A stretch of DNA of 64,000 nt. It comes from Mycobacterium stomatepiae. GTDB taxonomy: Bacteria > Actinomycetota > Actinomycetes > Mycobacteriales > Mycobacteriaceae. The notes below the pieces were generated by a model, which worked only from the letters and a program-made list of their open reading frames with translations, was not told the DNA's origin and made no database searches. Below, one piece after another: positions 1 to 8,146 of this stretch (its first letter is position 1; each line of letters begins with the position of its first letter). The DNA is taken from positions 4,464,001 to 4,528,000 of the forward strand of contig NZ_AP022587.1 of NCBI RefSeq assembly GCF_010731715.1. The letters run 5' to 3'. The position numbers and the translations under genes are program-made.

Positions 1-132
1 CGGCAAACCAACGTCGGCGGGCTGGACCAGACTTCGGCGGGCGCGCAGAAACTGCGCCAGGGCGGTTCCTTCGGTCACGGTGGTCAGCCCGCAGGGGATT
101 CGCGCGTCGGCATTGGCTCCGTCCCGTCGCAT
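1..132 (-). CDS. Helix-turn-helix (XRE/MmyB-type) transcriptional regulator, N-terminal fragment
   Basis: Forty-four codons run from an ATG at 132 off the left edge of the window. The visible protein has an 'LAQFLRARRSLV' stretch followed by 'PADVGLP', the usual beginning of actinobacterial XRE-family regulators with a C-terminal MmyB-like ligand-binding domain. The helix-turn-helix itself and the rest of the gene lie outside the window. The start was chosen as the first ATG in frame. It is transcribed away from the PE gene. Family assignment rests on this short stretch only. Confidence 0.65.
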   Translation of the reverse strand, partial: MRRDGANADARIPCGLTTVTEGTALAQFLRARRSLVQPADVGLP

Positions 133-550
133 TGCTAATGAGCTGCCTTAACCAGCATAGCCAGCAACTAGCTGGCACCTGCCGGGCTACGAGGCCCAGG
201 ACGGGAGACTTGGACGGGGCGGGCGGAGTTGGGGTGCGGCGCGGCTTTCGGGCGTGGAGCATAACTGCCACCCGGGAAGTCGCGCATAAACTCATATAAA
301 TCTCCAATCATATTTGTTTGCAGACTTTTTCATGCAAAAAGCCAAATTTGCAGCAGCTAAGACCAGAAATGTGAACAGTTTTCGACTCAGCAATGAATTG
401 GCCAGTCCAGGGCTGTTATTTACGGGCTTACCACGCCTAACGTGTCCAGTCGGCTGATTCGAGAGCCCGCGATTGGTACCGAAAGCCTCGAATGCCGAGA
501 GTTATTGATCACCGAAAGCCGTTGTATCGAAGCTTTTTTGAGGAGGAGTT
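133..550. other. Intergenic region upstream of the PE gene
   Basis: No convincing gene is visible in these 418 bases. The stretch 290-400 is clearly richer in A+T than its surroundings and contains short self-complementary runs (CTTTTT/AAAAAG around 325-342, and CAAATTTG). It separates the divergent regulator and PE genes, so it should hold both promoters. The run AGGAGGAG just before 551 is a strong ribosome binding site for the PE gene. A specific -10 box could not be chosen with confidence. Confidence 0.5.
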
Positions 551-850
551 ATGTCTTTCGTAAGGGCACAGCCTGAAGTGCTGAATGCGGTTGCCGCCGA
601 GCTGCATAGCGTGAATGAGGCGGTGCGGGAGGGAAGTTCGGCTGCGACAATGCCGACGACGGGAGTTGCGCCCGCCGCGGCCGATGGTGTGTCGACATTA
701 ACTGCGGCGCAATTCGTTTCGCACGCACAGCTCTTTCAGGGGATCAGCGCCGAGGCCGCGGCAGTCCGAGAGCAGTTGGCGGCAACGCTCAGCGTCAGTG
801 CCGGCTCGTATGCCGCCACTGAGTTCGCCAACGCCACCACGGTCGATTAG
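551..850 (+). CDS. PE family protein (PE32-like)
   Basis: A 99-residue PE protein with the diagnostic Pro-Glu at residues 8-9 and the all-helical PE domain filling the whole length, with no PGRS tail. It is preceded by a strong AGGAGGAG ribosome binding site and followed 12 bases later by a PPE gene, the normal arrangement of a PE/PPE heterodimer exported by a type VII (ESX) system. Its place near ephA matches the PE32/PPE65 pair of M. tuberculosis. The esxV/esxW-type genes that follow that pair in M. tuberculosis are not present here. Confidence 0.93.
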   Translation: MSFVRAQPEVLNAVAAELHSVNEAVREGSSAATMPTTGVAPAAADGVSTLTAAQFVSHAQLFQGISAEAAAVREQLAATLSVSAGSYAATEFANATTVD

Positions 851-862
851 GCGGATACGTCC

Positions 863-2023
863 ATGCTGGATTTCGCGCAGTTGCCGCCGGAGATCAACTC
901 CACGCTGATGTATTCGGGCGCGGGCTCGGGGCCCCTGGTGGCCGCCGCGGCGGCCTGGGACGGGTTGGCGGCCGAGCTGTACGCCGCGGCGGCTGCCTAT
1001 GGGGCGTTGATCGGAAGCCTCTCCGATGGGCCCTGGGAGGGGCCGTCTGCCGCGATCATGCTCGCCGCGGCCATGCCGCAAGTGGCGTGGCTGCAGAGCA
1101 CGGCCGGGCAGGCGGAGCTGGTCGGTGCGCAATCCGCGGCGGCGGGTGCCTTCGAGGCGGCCTTCGCTGAAACGGTGCCCCCGCAGGTCGTCGCGGCGAA
1201 CCGGTTGTTGCTGATGGAGTTGTTGGCGACGAACTTCCTCGGTCAGAACACCGCGGCAATCGCGGCCGCCGAGACGGAGTACGGCGAGATGTGGGCGCAA
1301 GACGCGGTCGCGATGTACGGCTATGCGGGTGCGTCGTCCGCGGCGGCGACGTTGCCGCCGCCCCAACCAGCGGCCCCGGCCACCAACGCCGCCGGGACCG
1401 CCGGCCAGGCCGCGGCGGTCGCGCAGGCGGCCGGAGCCAACGCGGGCGCCAATGCGCAGACGCTCGACGCGGTGCCGCACGCGCTGTCGGCGCTGGCCGG
1501 CAATCCGCAGCAGAATGCCGGGTTCAACTTCGGTGGGATCGGCATGAACTCCGACGGAGATGGGATTCAGTTCAACGGCTTGCTGGGCGATATTTTCGAG
1601 GGTCTGACGGGTTCGCAGGTTCTGGATGGCAGCTCGCCATTCGATGCGCTCATCAAATTGGTTTCGCCGACGCGGCTGTTCACCACCTCGTTCAGAGACG
1701 TCCAGCAGCTCGCGCAGGGCTTCGCGCCCCAGGCCGCCAAGGCCGCGACCGAGGGGGCCGCCCAGGCAGCGGAGGGTGCAACCCGGGCCGTCGAGGCTGT
1801 GCCGCGCGCGCTTTCGGGAGCGTTGGGCAATGCCGCGGCGTCGGTGGGCCGGGCCGCATCCGTTGGGGGCATGTCCGTTCCGGCGTCATGGGCGGCGACC
1901 TCGCCGCCAGTAAGCCCGGCTGTAGTGACGCTCAACGGCGTTGGTGCGGCCGCGGCCCATTTCGCGCCTCCCCGATACGGTTTCAAGCCCGTGGTCATCG
2001 CACACCCCCCGGTGGGTGGGTGA
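863..2023 (+). CDS. PPE family protein, SVP subgroup (PPE65-like)
   Basis: A 386-residue protein starting [13 protein letters not shown], with PPE at residues 8-10 and the WxG-type turn 'GPWEG' near residue 57. A 'GGMSVPASW' motif near residue 335 places it in the PPE-SVP subgroup. The middle is rich in Ala, Gln and Asn. It would form a four-helix complex with the PE protein encoded immediately upstream and be exported through an ESX system, to the surface or beyond. It ends five bases before the stop codon of a convergent endonuclease gene. Its substrate or function is unknown. Confidence 0.92.
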   Translation: MLDFAQLPPEINSTLMYSGAGSGPLVAAAAAWDGLAAELYAAAAAYGALIGSLSDGPWEGPSAAIMLAAAMPQVAWLQSTAGQAELVGAQSAAAGAFEAAFAETVPPQVVAANRLLLMELLATNFLGQNTAAIAAAETEYGEMWAQDAVAMYGYAGASSAAATLPPPQPAAPATNAAGTAGQAAAVAQAAGANAGANAQTLDAVPHALSALAGNPQQNAGFNFGGIGMNSDGDGIQFNGLLGDIFEGLTGSQVLDGSSPFDALIKLVSPTRLFTTSFRDVQQLAQGFAPQAAKAATEGAAQAAEGATRAVEAVPRALSGALGNAAASVGRAASVGGMSVPASWAATSPPVSPAVVTLNGVGAAAAHFAPPRYGFKPVVIAHPPVGG

Positions 2024-2027
2024 GTCA

Positions 2028-3575
2028 TCAGAAGGGTGGGTCGTCGGGCAGGGGTGGCGGGGCCGGGTCGTTGGGGGTCCAGTCGGCGGGGAGTTCTTCT
2101 GATTCGCGGGGGTCGTTGACCCAGGTGCAGAAGGGGCTGGTACTGGGTGTGCCCTTGAACGCGAACAGCATGTCGCGCATGTGGTTTCGAAACTTGCGGG
2201 CGGCTATTTCTTCGTTGCGGGCTTGTTGGCGGCGATTGTGTGTGCGGGCCTGGGTGATTCGCGCGTGTCGTTGCTTGGATCGGTCACGTCGTGGCGGCGT
2301 CGGTGCGGCACACGCCGGGCCGCGCGGCTGTGCGAACAGATCCGCGCCCGCCGGGTGGGTGCGATAGGTGCGTCCGGTGGGTGAGGTCCAGATGATGGTG
2401 CCGTCGGCGCGTTGGGTGTCGCGCCAGGCGCCGAAGGTTTTGAGTCGATGGCGTTGGCGGCACCGGCATTTCAGATTCTGTGCGACTGTCAGGCCGCCGG
2501 CCGCGGGATCCTGGTGGTTGAACGCGACGGTGTGGTCGAGATCGCAGACCACCGCGGGACGGCTGCATCCCGGGAAGCGGCAGGTCAGATCCCGGCACCG
2601 CACGAAGCGTTCCAGTGCCGCGCCGGGTTGATACCGCAGCGCCTGCGCGGCGCTGGTGACCGGATCGGCGATGAGAAGTGAGGCGGTGGCTGCTAATTCA
2701 CGGACCTGGTCGGAGTCGATGATCCCGTACCCCTGCAGATAGCCCGGGGCGTCGCTGTCGGCACAGACGGTGTGTTCACTGGCGACCACGTTGATCACCA
2801 CCCGGGCCCTGCCTGGATCGCGTTCGGCCTCGTCGGTACTGGCTCGGGCAGGGCAGTCCGGTTGTCCGCAGCGGCAGGCCAGCCCGCGCCCTTCGGTCAT
2901 GGCAGCCAGGGCATCAGCGCGGCGCTGCTCCATCGTGCGCGGGTCGGCGGTGCACACCTGTGCCGCGAGTTGGGACAGCCGGCGATCAAAGCTCGCCGCG
3001 GCCGTGGCGGCGACGGTGCCGTAGAGGTCGGCCATCCCGTCCTCGCGCGTGCTGATCGCGATGTAGCGATCACTTTCGGCGGTCTCGCGTCGATGCCGGG
3101 CGGCATCGGGATCCACCGCGCGCACCGTGGCGTCGACGGCGTTGACGATGCGCTGTCGTGACCAGCCGTGCCAGGTACCGATGCGTGTGGCCAGCGAACG
3201 GTCGACCTGCGCGATCAACGCGGCGTCGGTGATCAAGTCGGTGCGGCTCAGGATCAACCGCACGGTGCGCCAATCGGTACGGCCCTCGGCGAGTCGCGCC
3301 GCCACCGTCGGTAGCCGGGTATCGAGCGCCTCGGCATGCGACACCACATAGCCGGCCGCCACCGGCGACAGGTTCATCGCGGCGGCCACTTCCGCCGCGG
3401 TCTGCTCGAACCCGTCGATCACCGCATAACCGCGCCGCTGGTGGTCGGCCTGCTCGGTGGCGGCCACCCGATGCCGCAGCAACGCCGCCACCGCCGCCAG
3501 CCGCCGCGCCACCAACATCGACTCCTGCCGATGTGTCGACTCGACCACCGACACCAAATCCCCAGGCCCATTCAT
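2028..3575 (-). CDS. DUF222 / HNH endonuclease domain protein (13E12-repeat family)
   Basis: About 515 residues. The N-terminal two thirds match the DUF222 type common in multiple copies in mycobacteria. The C-terminal part carries an HNH nuclease module with 'CRFPGCSRP', 'CDLDHTVAF' and a following CRCRQRH segment. The family is associated with 13E12 repeat elements, and its biological role is not established. The start was placed at the ATG at 3575 (MNGPGDLV), where family similarity begins; the frame stays open to 3701. It lies where the esxV/esxW-type genes sit in M. tuberculosis, suggesting an accessory insertion. Confidence 0.85.
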   Translation of the reverse strand: MNGPGDLVSVVESTHRQESMLVARRLAAVAALLRHRVAATEQADHQRRGYAVIDGFEQTAAEVAAAMNLSPVAAGYVVSHAEALDTRLPTVAARLAEGRTDWRTVRLILSRTDLITDAALIAQVDRSLATRIGTWHGWSRQRIVNAVDATVRAVDPDAARHRRETAESDRYIAISTREDGMADLYGTVAATAAASFDRRLSQLAAQVCTADPRTMEQRRADALAAMTEGRGLACRCGQPDCPARASTDEAERDPGRARVVINVVASEHTVCADSDAPGYLQGYGIIDSDQVRELAATASLLIADPVTSAAQALRYQPGAALERFVRCRDLTCRFPGCSRPAVVCDLDHTVAFNHQDPAAGGLTVAQNLKCRCRQRHRLKTFGAWRDTQRADGTIIWTSPTGRTYRTHPAGADLFAQPRGPACAAPTPPRRDRSKQRHARITQARTHNRRQQARNEEIAARKFRNHMRDMLFAFKGTPSTSPFCTWVNDPRESEELPADWTPNDPAPPPLPDDPPF

Positions 3576-3776
3576 TCGAACATACGTGTGATCGTAGGAG
3601 GGTGGTCCGACAAACTTTTTGGCAGGGTCGCATGTTGTGGATAACTGCGGCTGTGACTGAAAGGTTGTTGAGATGGTTCGGCCGCGACATCCCCGCAGCA
3701 AATCGATTTCGGTGGATATCCGCAGCCAACGACGCGAGTGCCCAAATCTTCATCCATGCGTTGAGACTGCGCTGCG

Positions 3777-4208
3777 ATGGAGAACCAGATCATAACCAAA
3801 ACGCGGCCTTTTGCGGTGTCCGTCGTCCTTGCCGGTTTGGCTGTCGGCACCGCCAGCGCGGCGTCGGCCGAATAAACGATGAGCGGCACGTATAAGGTTG
3901 CTTGGAAGAGTTACACGCACACCTGGACGGTCACTTCTTGTGGTGAGGGATGCGTGAATGTGGCATGGGACACCGGCGCGAACAGCCGGGCGACCCTCTC
4001 CGACGGAACGTGGACCATCGATGATCCGGCCAGCCCTGGCGCAGTGCAGTTCTCGGACGGTAGTTCAGGTGTCGCGACTCCGCACTATTCGTGGGACGCG
4101 GTCACGTTGCGCGGCGATATGTGGAACACCGTGCCGGCGGGTACCTGCGGGCTTTCGTCGAGTGGGGACACCAAACCCGATCCATTCATTTCGACGAAGC
4201 TCAGTTGA
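3777..4208 (+). pseudogene. Secreted small protein interrupted by an in-frame stop
   Basis: An ATG at 3777 begins a clean signal peptide: basic start, a hydrophobic core 'VSVVLAGLAVG' and a cleavage-type end 'ASAASA'. One residue later is a TAA at 3873-3875. The same frame then continues from ACG ATG at 3876 with about 110 residues of a secreted-type domain ('MSGTYKVAW', 'WTVTSCGEGCVNVAW', a further Cys near the end). Signal peptide and mature domain are in one frame, so one nonsense codon separates them. Restarting at the ATG at 3879 would give a Cys-containing product without a signal. Function unknown. A sequencing error is an alternative. Confidence 0.75.
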
Positions 4209-4217
4209 CCCGCGCGC

Positions 4218-5231
4218 CTAAGGCGTAACGAGAATCTTGCAGTGCCGCTCGGGGTCGGCCAGGTCGTCGAACGCTTTGCCGACTGCGTCGAGGCCCACCT
4301 CACCGGTGATCATCGGGGCGACGTCGATCTCGCCCTCGGCCAACGCATGTAATGATTCGGCGAATTCCTCGGGGATCTGCGCGAGTACGAATTGCACGTT
4401 GATCTCCTTGGCAATCGCGAAGAACGGGTGCACCTCATCGGGTTGCATGCACACCCCGGCTACCACGAGCCGGGTACCGTGCCGCGCCCGCCGCAGGACG
4501 TCATCGATGATCCCCGGCACCCCGACCGCCTCGAACACCACCCTGGCCCTGACGGAGTCGAACGGTGATCCCTGCGCGGGGTCGAGCACCTGATGCGCGC
4601 CCATCGCGGTGGCCAGCTCCCGCCGCGCCGGCGAAAAGTCGGATGCCACAATACTTTCCACTCCGCGAAGGCGGAGGGCGGCGATGATCGCGATGCCGAT
4701 CGGGCCGCAGCCGATCACCAGTGCGGTTTCGCCGCGTTCGATGTTGGATTTGTTGACGGCATGCAGCCCCACCGACATGGGTTCGGTCAGGGCGGCATGC
4801 CTGGGGTCGAGCCCGTTGGGAATCGGCAGCAGCATCGGAGCGGACAGTAGCATCCGCTCCCCGTAGCCGCCGAGCGTGTTGTTGCTGTAGACAATCGGAT
4901 CGAACCCTTTGGCAGACAGCAGGATCGGGAGCGACGTGACCATCGTTCCGGCCGGGTGGGTGTCGGTGTCGGGCCCGGCTTCGAGGATCTCGGCGCTGAA
5001 TTCGTGACCCATGAAGATGTCGCGATTCAGGTCGACGTCCATGGCGCCGGCAGCGCCGGCCGCGTCCGATGTCATCTCCAGCACGCGGTCGCCGTGGGCC
5101 GCGAAATGCAAATCGGAGCCGCAGATTCCGCAGGCGCGGATGCCGACCAGCACCTGACCGGGTCCCGGCACCGGTTCGGGTACGTCGTCCCGATACACCA
5201 TCCGGCCGTCGCGCAGCACCGAGGCACGCAT
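4218..5231 (-). CDS. Zinc-type medium-chain alcohol dehydrogenase
   Basis: A 337-residue MDR-superfamily oxidoreductase. The GroES-like N-terminal half has the catalytic zinc motifs 'CGICGSDLHF' and 'GHEF', and the NAD(P)-binding half has 'GCGPIGIA'. The lobe that in many members carries four cysteines for a structural zinc lacks them here, so probably only the catalytic zinc is bound. Its ATG overlaps the stop codon of the upstream monooxygenase gene by one base (TGATG), which makes it the last gene of the ephA-monooxygenase-dehydrogenase operon. The substrate cannot be read from sequence; an alcohol released by the hydrolase or monooxygenase is a reasonable guess. Confidence 0.88.
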   Translation of the reverse strand: MRASVLRDGRMVYRDDVPEPVPGPGQVLVGIRACGICGSDLHFAAHGDRVLEMTSDAAGAAGAMDVDLNRDIFMGHEFSAEILEAGPDTDTHPAGTMVTSLPILLSAKGFDPIVYSNNTLGGYGERMLLSAPMLLPIPNGLDPRHAALTEPMSVGLHAVNKSNIERGETALVIGCGPIGIAIIAALRLRGVESIVASDFSPARRELATAMGAHQVLDPAQGSPFDSVRARVVFEAVGVPGIIDDVLRRARHGTRLVVAGVCMQPDEVHPFFAIAKEINVQFVLAQIPEEFAESLHALAEGEIDVAPMITGEVGLDAVGKAFDDLADPERHCKILVTP

Positions 5232-6417
5232 CAGTTCGTCGCCCCTTCGTGCTCGCCGACATGCTCGGTGATGGCTTTCACGACGGCCTCACCGGCGCGG
5301 CCGATCAATTGGTCGCGATGCACTTTGGCCCACTCGTGCGACGCCCGGGATGCCGCGAGCTGTCCCTTGAAATGCGGAATCACCTTGCGCGCCGTCAGGT
5401 CATATGAGTGGTAAGTCGCCTCAGGCGAGGCCCAGTCGTGACCGAGCATCAGCAGCGTCCCGAAGCCGCCCGATCGTTCCAGCAGATCCTCGATGTGTGC
5501 GATCGCGTCGTCGGGCGTGCCGATGCAGCAGTTTCCTTTGGCCGCGTAGTCTTCGACGAATTCGTAGGGTGTCTGCGTGCCATCGAAGGTGTTGGCCAGC
5601 GGCACGAATCCCGCCGCGCCGAAGTAGTTGGCGAAATCCTGCAGGCCGTAAGTACAGTCGTTGATCGCCTGCTCGCGGGTGTCGGCTACGTGCATGATCG
5701 ACAGCACCCGCCAGTCGGCCCGATTCGGTTCGTCGCGTCCGACTTTGGCGGCCTGCTCGCGCACCACGTCCCACGTCGTCTCCAGTGCGGCAAACCCGCC
5801 GGGCACCGACATCGACAACGACAGCAACGACGTACCCAGCGCGCCCGCCAGCCGCGGCCCGGACGGCGAAATCATTGCCGCCGTGGAGATTTCCGGGTAG
5901 GGCCAAGTGTACGGGCGGATGTGCAACTGCGCGTCGCGCAGCGTGAACCAGTCTGTGTGACGGTCGATGCGCTCGGTGGGCCCGGCGCGGAACAGCGCCA
6001 GGATCGCTTCGAGCGACTCCTGCATCATGTGCCGCTGATCGACCGGATCGATGCCCATCATGTAGGCGTCCGATGGCAGCGCGCCGGGGCCGGTGCCGAA
6101 CATCACCCGGCCGCGGGTCAAGTGATCCAGCAGCACCCAGCGGTCCGCGACCATCAGTGGGTGGTGGTAGGGCAGCGAGACGACGCCGGTGCCCAGCCGG
6201 ATGTGCTTGGTCCGTTCCGCGGCGGCAGCGATAAAGACTTCCGGGCAGGCGATCAACTCGTAGCCACCGGAGTGGTGTTCGCCGAACCAGGCTTCGTCGA
6301 ACCCCAGCCGATCCAGCGCAACGACGCGCTCCGTGTCGTATTCCAATGCGACCGTTGGTGATTGGCCGATCGGATGAATGGCGTGATGAAGACGCCGAAA
6401 CGAAGCGGTGCGTTCAC
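5231..6417 (-). pseudogene. Luciferase-like flavin monooxygenase, single-base frameshift near the start (Rv3618-like)
   Basis: Most of the gene is open and encodes a bacterial-luciferase-type enzyme ('LDRLGFDEAWFGEHHSGGYE', 'GTGVVSLPYHHPL'). The natural start is the GTG at 6417, which overlaps the ephA stop as GTGA and reads 'VNAPLRFGVFITPF'. One base is missing near 6375: adding one C in the gene sense between TTC and ATCC joins this to 'HPIGQSPTVALEYDTER', the expected continuation. The repaired protein would be 395 residues. As written, the longest usable product would begin at 6346 and lack the first beta strand. Either a genuine frameshift or a sequencing error. Confidence 0.85.
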
Positions 6418-7388
6418 CACAGCTCCAATCCGTTGAGAAATTCCAGCAATACGGTATTGACCTCGTCGGGCCGTTCCTGTTGTAGCCAGTGTCCGGCGCC
6501 CTCGAGCATCACCTGCCGGTACGGCCCGGAGACGATCTCGTCGGCGCGGTCGGCGCGGGTGAAGGCGAGTACGGGATCGGCTGTGCCACCGATGAATAGG
6601 CACGGCACCGTGATCTTCACATCGGCCACGTCGGCGGTCATCTCCCAGTTGCGATCGAAATTCCGATACCAGTTCAGGCCGCCGGTGAATCCGGTGCGGG
6701 AAAACTCCGCGATGTAGTGGTCGAGCTCGTCCTGGCTTAGCCAGTCCGGCAGCGCATCCGGTTCGGGGAGACGATCGATGAAGCCTTCCGGGCCGGGTGC
6801 GACCATCCGCACCCCCGCGGCCTGGTCGCCGTCGGTGCGCAGGCCGCCCAACAAGCGGCGCATCGCGCGGGCGGGATCGGCGTTGAGTTCGGCGTCGGCG
6901 ACGCCCGGCTCCTGGAAGTACAGGATGTAGAAGAAGTTCTCGCCGAACATGTTGCGCCAGGCCTGCGTCGGCGCCGTGTGCGATCGGGGTATCGCCGGCA
7001 CGCTGAGGGCGGCGACGGCCGCGACCCGGTCCGGATGCAATAGCGGCGCATGCCACACCACCGGGGCGCCCCAGTCGTGGCCGATCCATACGGCTTGCTG
7101 GGCGCCGACGTCGTCGAGCAGGCCGACGATGTCGGTCGTCAGCTCGTGGATGTTGTAGGCCTCGATCGCGTCCGGGCGAGAAGACCCGCCGTAGCCACGC
7201 TGGTCGGGAGCCAGCACGTGATAGCCAGCCTCGGCGAGCGCCGGAATCTGGTGTCGCCAGGAATAGGCCAATTCGGGAAAGCCGTGAGCCAAGACCACCA
7301 CCGGAGCCCCGCGATCGCCGGCCTCGACGATTCGCAGCCGTACACCGTTCGTCTCTACTAACCGTTCGGTTGATGTGAGCACCAACAC
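6414..7388 (-). CDS. ephA: Epoxide hydrolase, alpha/beta-hydrolase family
   Basis: A 324-residue alpha/beta hydrolase very like M. tuberculosis EphA. It has the oxyanion motif 'HGFPE', the nucleophile elbow 'GHDWGAP' with Asp as nucleophile, 'DQRGYGGS', and a catalytic His in 'GAGHWLQQE'. Such enzymes open epoxides to vicinal diols through an Asp-ester intermediate. It is first of three overlapping minus-strand genes (hydrolase, monooxygenase, dehydrogenase), which looks like a small oxidation pathway for an unidentified lipid or xenobiotic. The start at 7388 is the first ATG; the family consensus begins a few residues inside it, so a slightly later start is possible. Confidence 0.9.
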   Translation of the reverse strand: MLVLTSTERLVETNGVRLRIVEAGDRGAPVVVLAHGFPELAYSWRHQIPALAEAGYHVLAPDQRGYGGSSRPDAIEAYNIHELTTDIVGLLDDVGAQQAVWIGHDWGAPVVWHAPLLHPDRVAAVAALSVPAIPRSHTAPTQAWRNMFGENFFYILYFQEPGVADAELNADPARAMRRLLGGLRTDGDQAAGVRMVAPGPEGFIDRLPEPDALPDWLSQDELDHYIAEFSRTGFTGGLNWYRNFDRNWEMTADVADVKITVPCLFIGGTADPVLAFTRADRADEIVSGPYRQVMLEGAGHWLQQERPDEVNTVLLEFLNGLELW

Positions 7389-7478
7389 ACCAAATCACAA
7401 CGCCTCTTGCTTGAGAAGTATTCGGCGTGGTCGAAAATGGCCGTCCATTTTGCGGCGGGGTCTGGTTGCCTTGTAAGC

Positions 7479-7895
7479 GTGACACGGCTGGACCACATTG
7501 TGTTGTGGACGAAGGACATTGCGGCATCGATGGATTTCTATACGAAGGTGATCGGGCTGACCCCGGTGCGATTTGAGGAGTTCGCGGCCGGGCAGGCGCC
7601 GTTCCCGAGTGTGCGGGTGTGCGAAGACTCGATCATCGACCTGATGCCGGTAGCCGGTATCGAAAGCACCGACGTGCTGACCAAGGTCGTCGGCAGTGCC
7701 GGACACCCGGTTAACCACGTCTGCCTGGCGTTCTCGAAGCCGGAGTACGAGGCCCTCGATCGTCGTCTGCGGGCCGCGGGAGTCGACACCAGCGCCCGCC
7801 TCGAGCGCAGCTACGGCGCCCGGGGATGGGCACCGCACATCTACTACTTCTCCGATCCCGACGGCAACGTGATCGAAGCCCGCTACTACGACTAA
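7479..7895 (+). CDS. VOC (glyoxalase/dioxygenase fold) family protein
   Basis: About 138 residues from a GTG at 7479 ('VTRLDHIVLWTKD'). It has the paired beta-alpha-beta-beta-beta modules of the vicinal-oxygen-chelate fold, with a metal-type His in 'LDHIVL', a second in 'HPVNHVCLAF' and a final acidic segment 'DPDGNVIEARYYD'. The frame is open back to 7407, but similarity begins at the GTG. It is divergent from ephA with about 90 bases between, so the two may share a regulatory region. In M. tuberculosis the espACD genes lie between ephA and ftsH; here only this gene is found. Substrate unknown. Confidence 0.82.
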   Translation: MTRLDHIVLWTKDIAASMDFYTKVIGLTPVRFEEFAAGQAPFPSVRVCEDSIIDLMPVAGIESTDVLTKVVGSAGHPVNHVCLAFSKPEYEALDRRLRAAGVDTSARLERSYGARGWAPHIYYFSDPDGNVIEARYYD

Positions 7896-8146
7896 CCGCC
7901 CAACGGTCCGCGTGATCATGGCTTTGCGGTGTCACGCCAGGGTGGCTTCTCCCGACCCGAGGCGTCCCCGAACTCAATTTGCGGTGCCCCAGGTCGTATC
8001 GGGAACCGCCACTCGTTGAATGCACTGGATGGTGCCGACCCGCTGCGCTCCGGCATTGCCGAAACTAGCGATCGTCACTAGCGGTAGCCTGAACTTTTCC
8101 AGCTGCGTGTATCGGGGAAGGACCTGGCCGAAACGGCCGATGATTG

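Noticed and set aside
1291..2367. A 358-codon plus-strand frame overlapping the PPE and HNH genes
   Set aside because: Low-complexity Arg/Gly product running through two well-supported genes in other frames.
6253..7527. A 424-codon minus-strand frame across ephA
   Set aside because: It is the out-of-frame shadow of ephA; only its last part is meaningful, because it contains the true start of the frameshifted monooxygenase.
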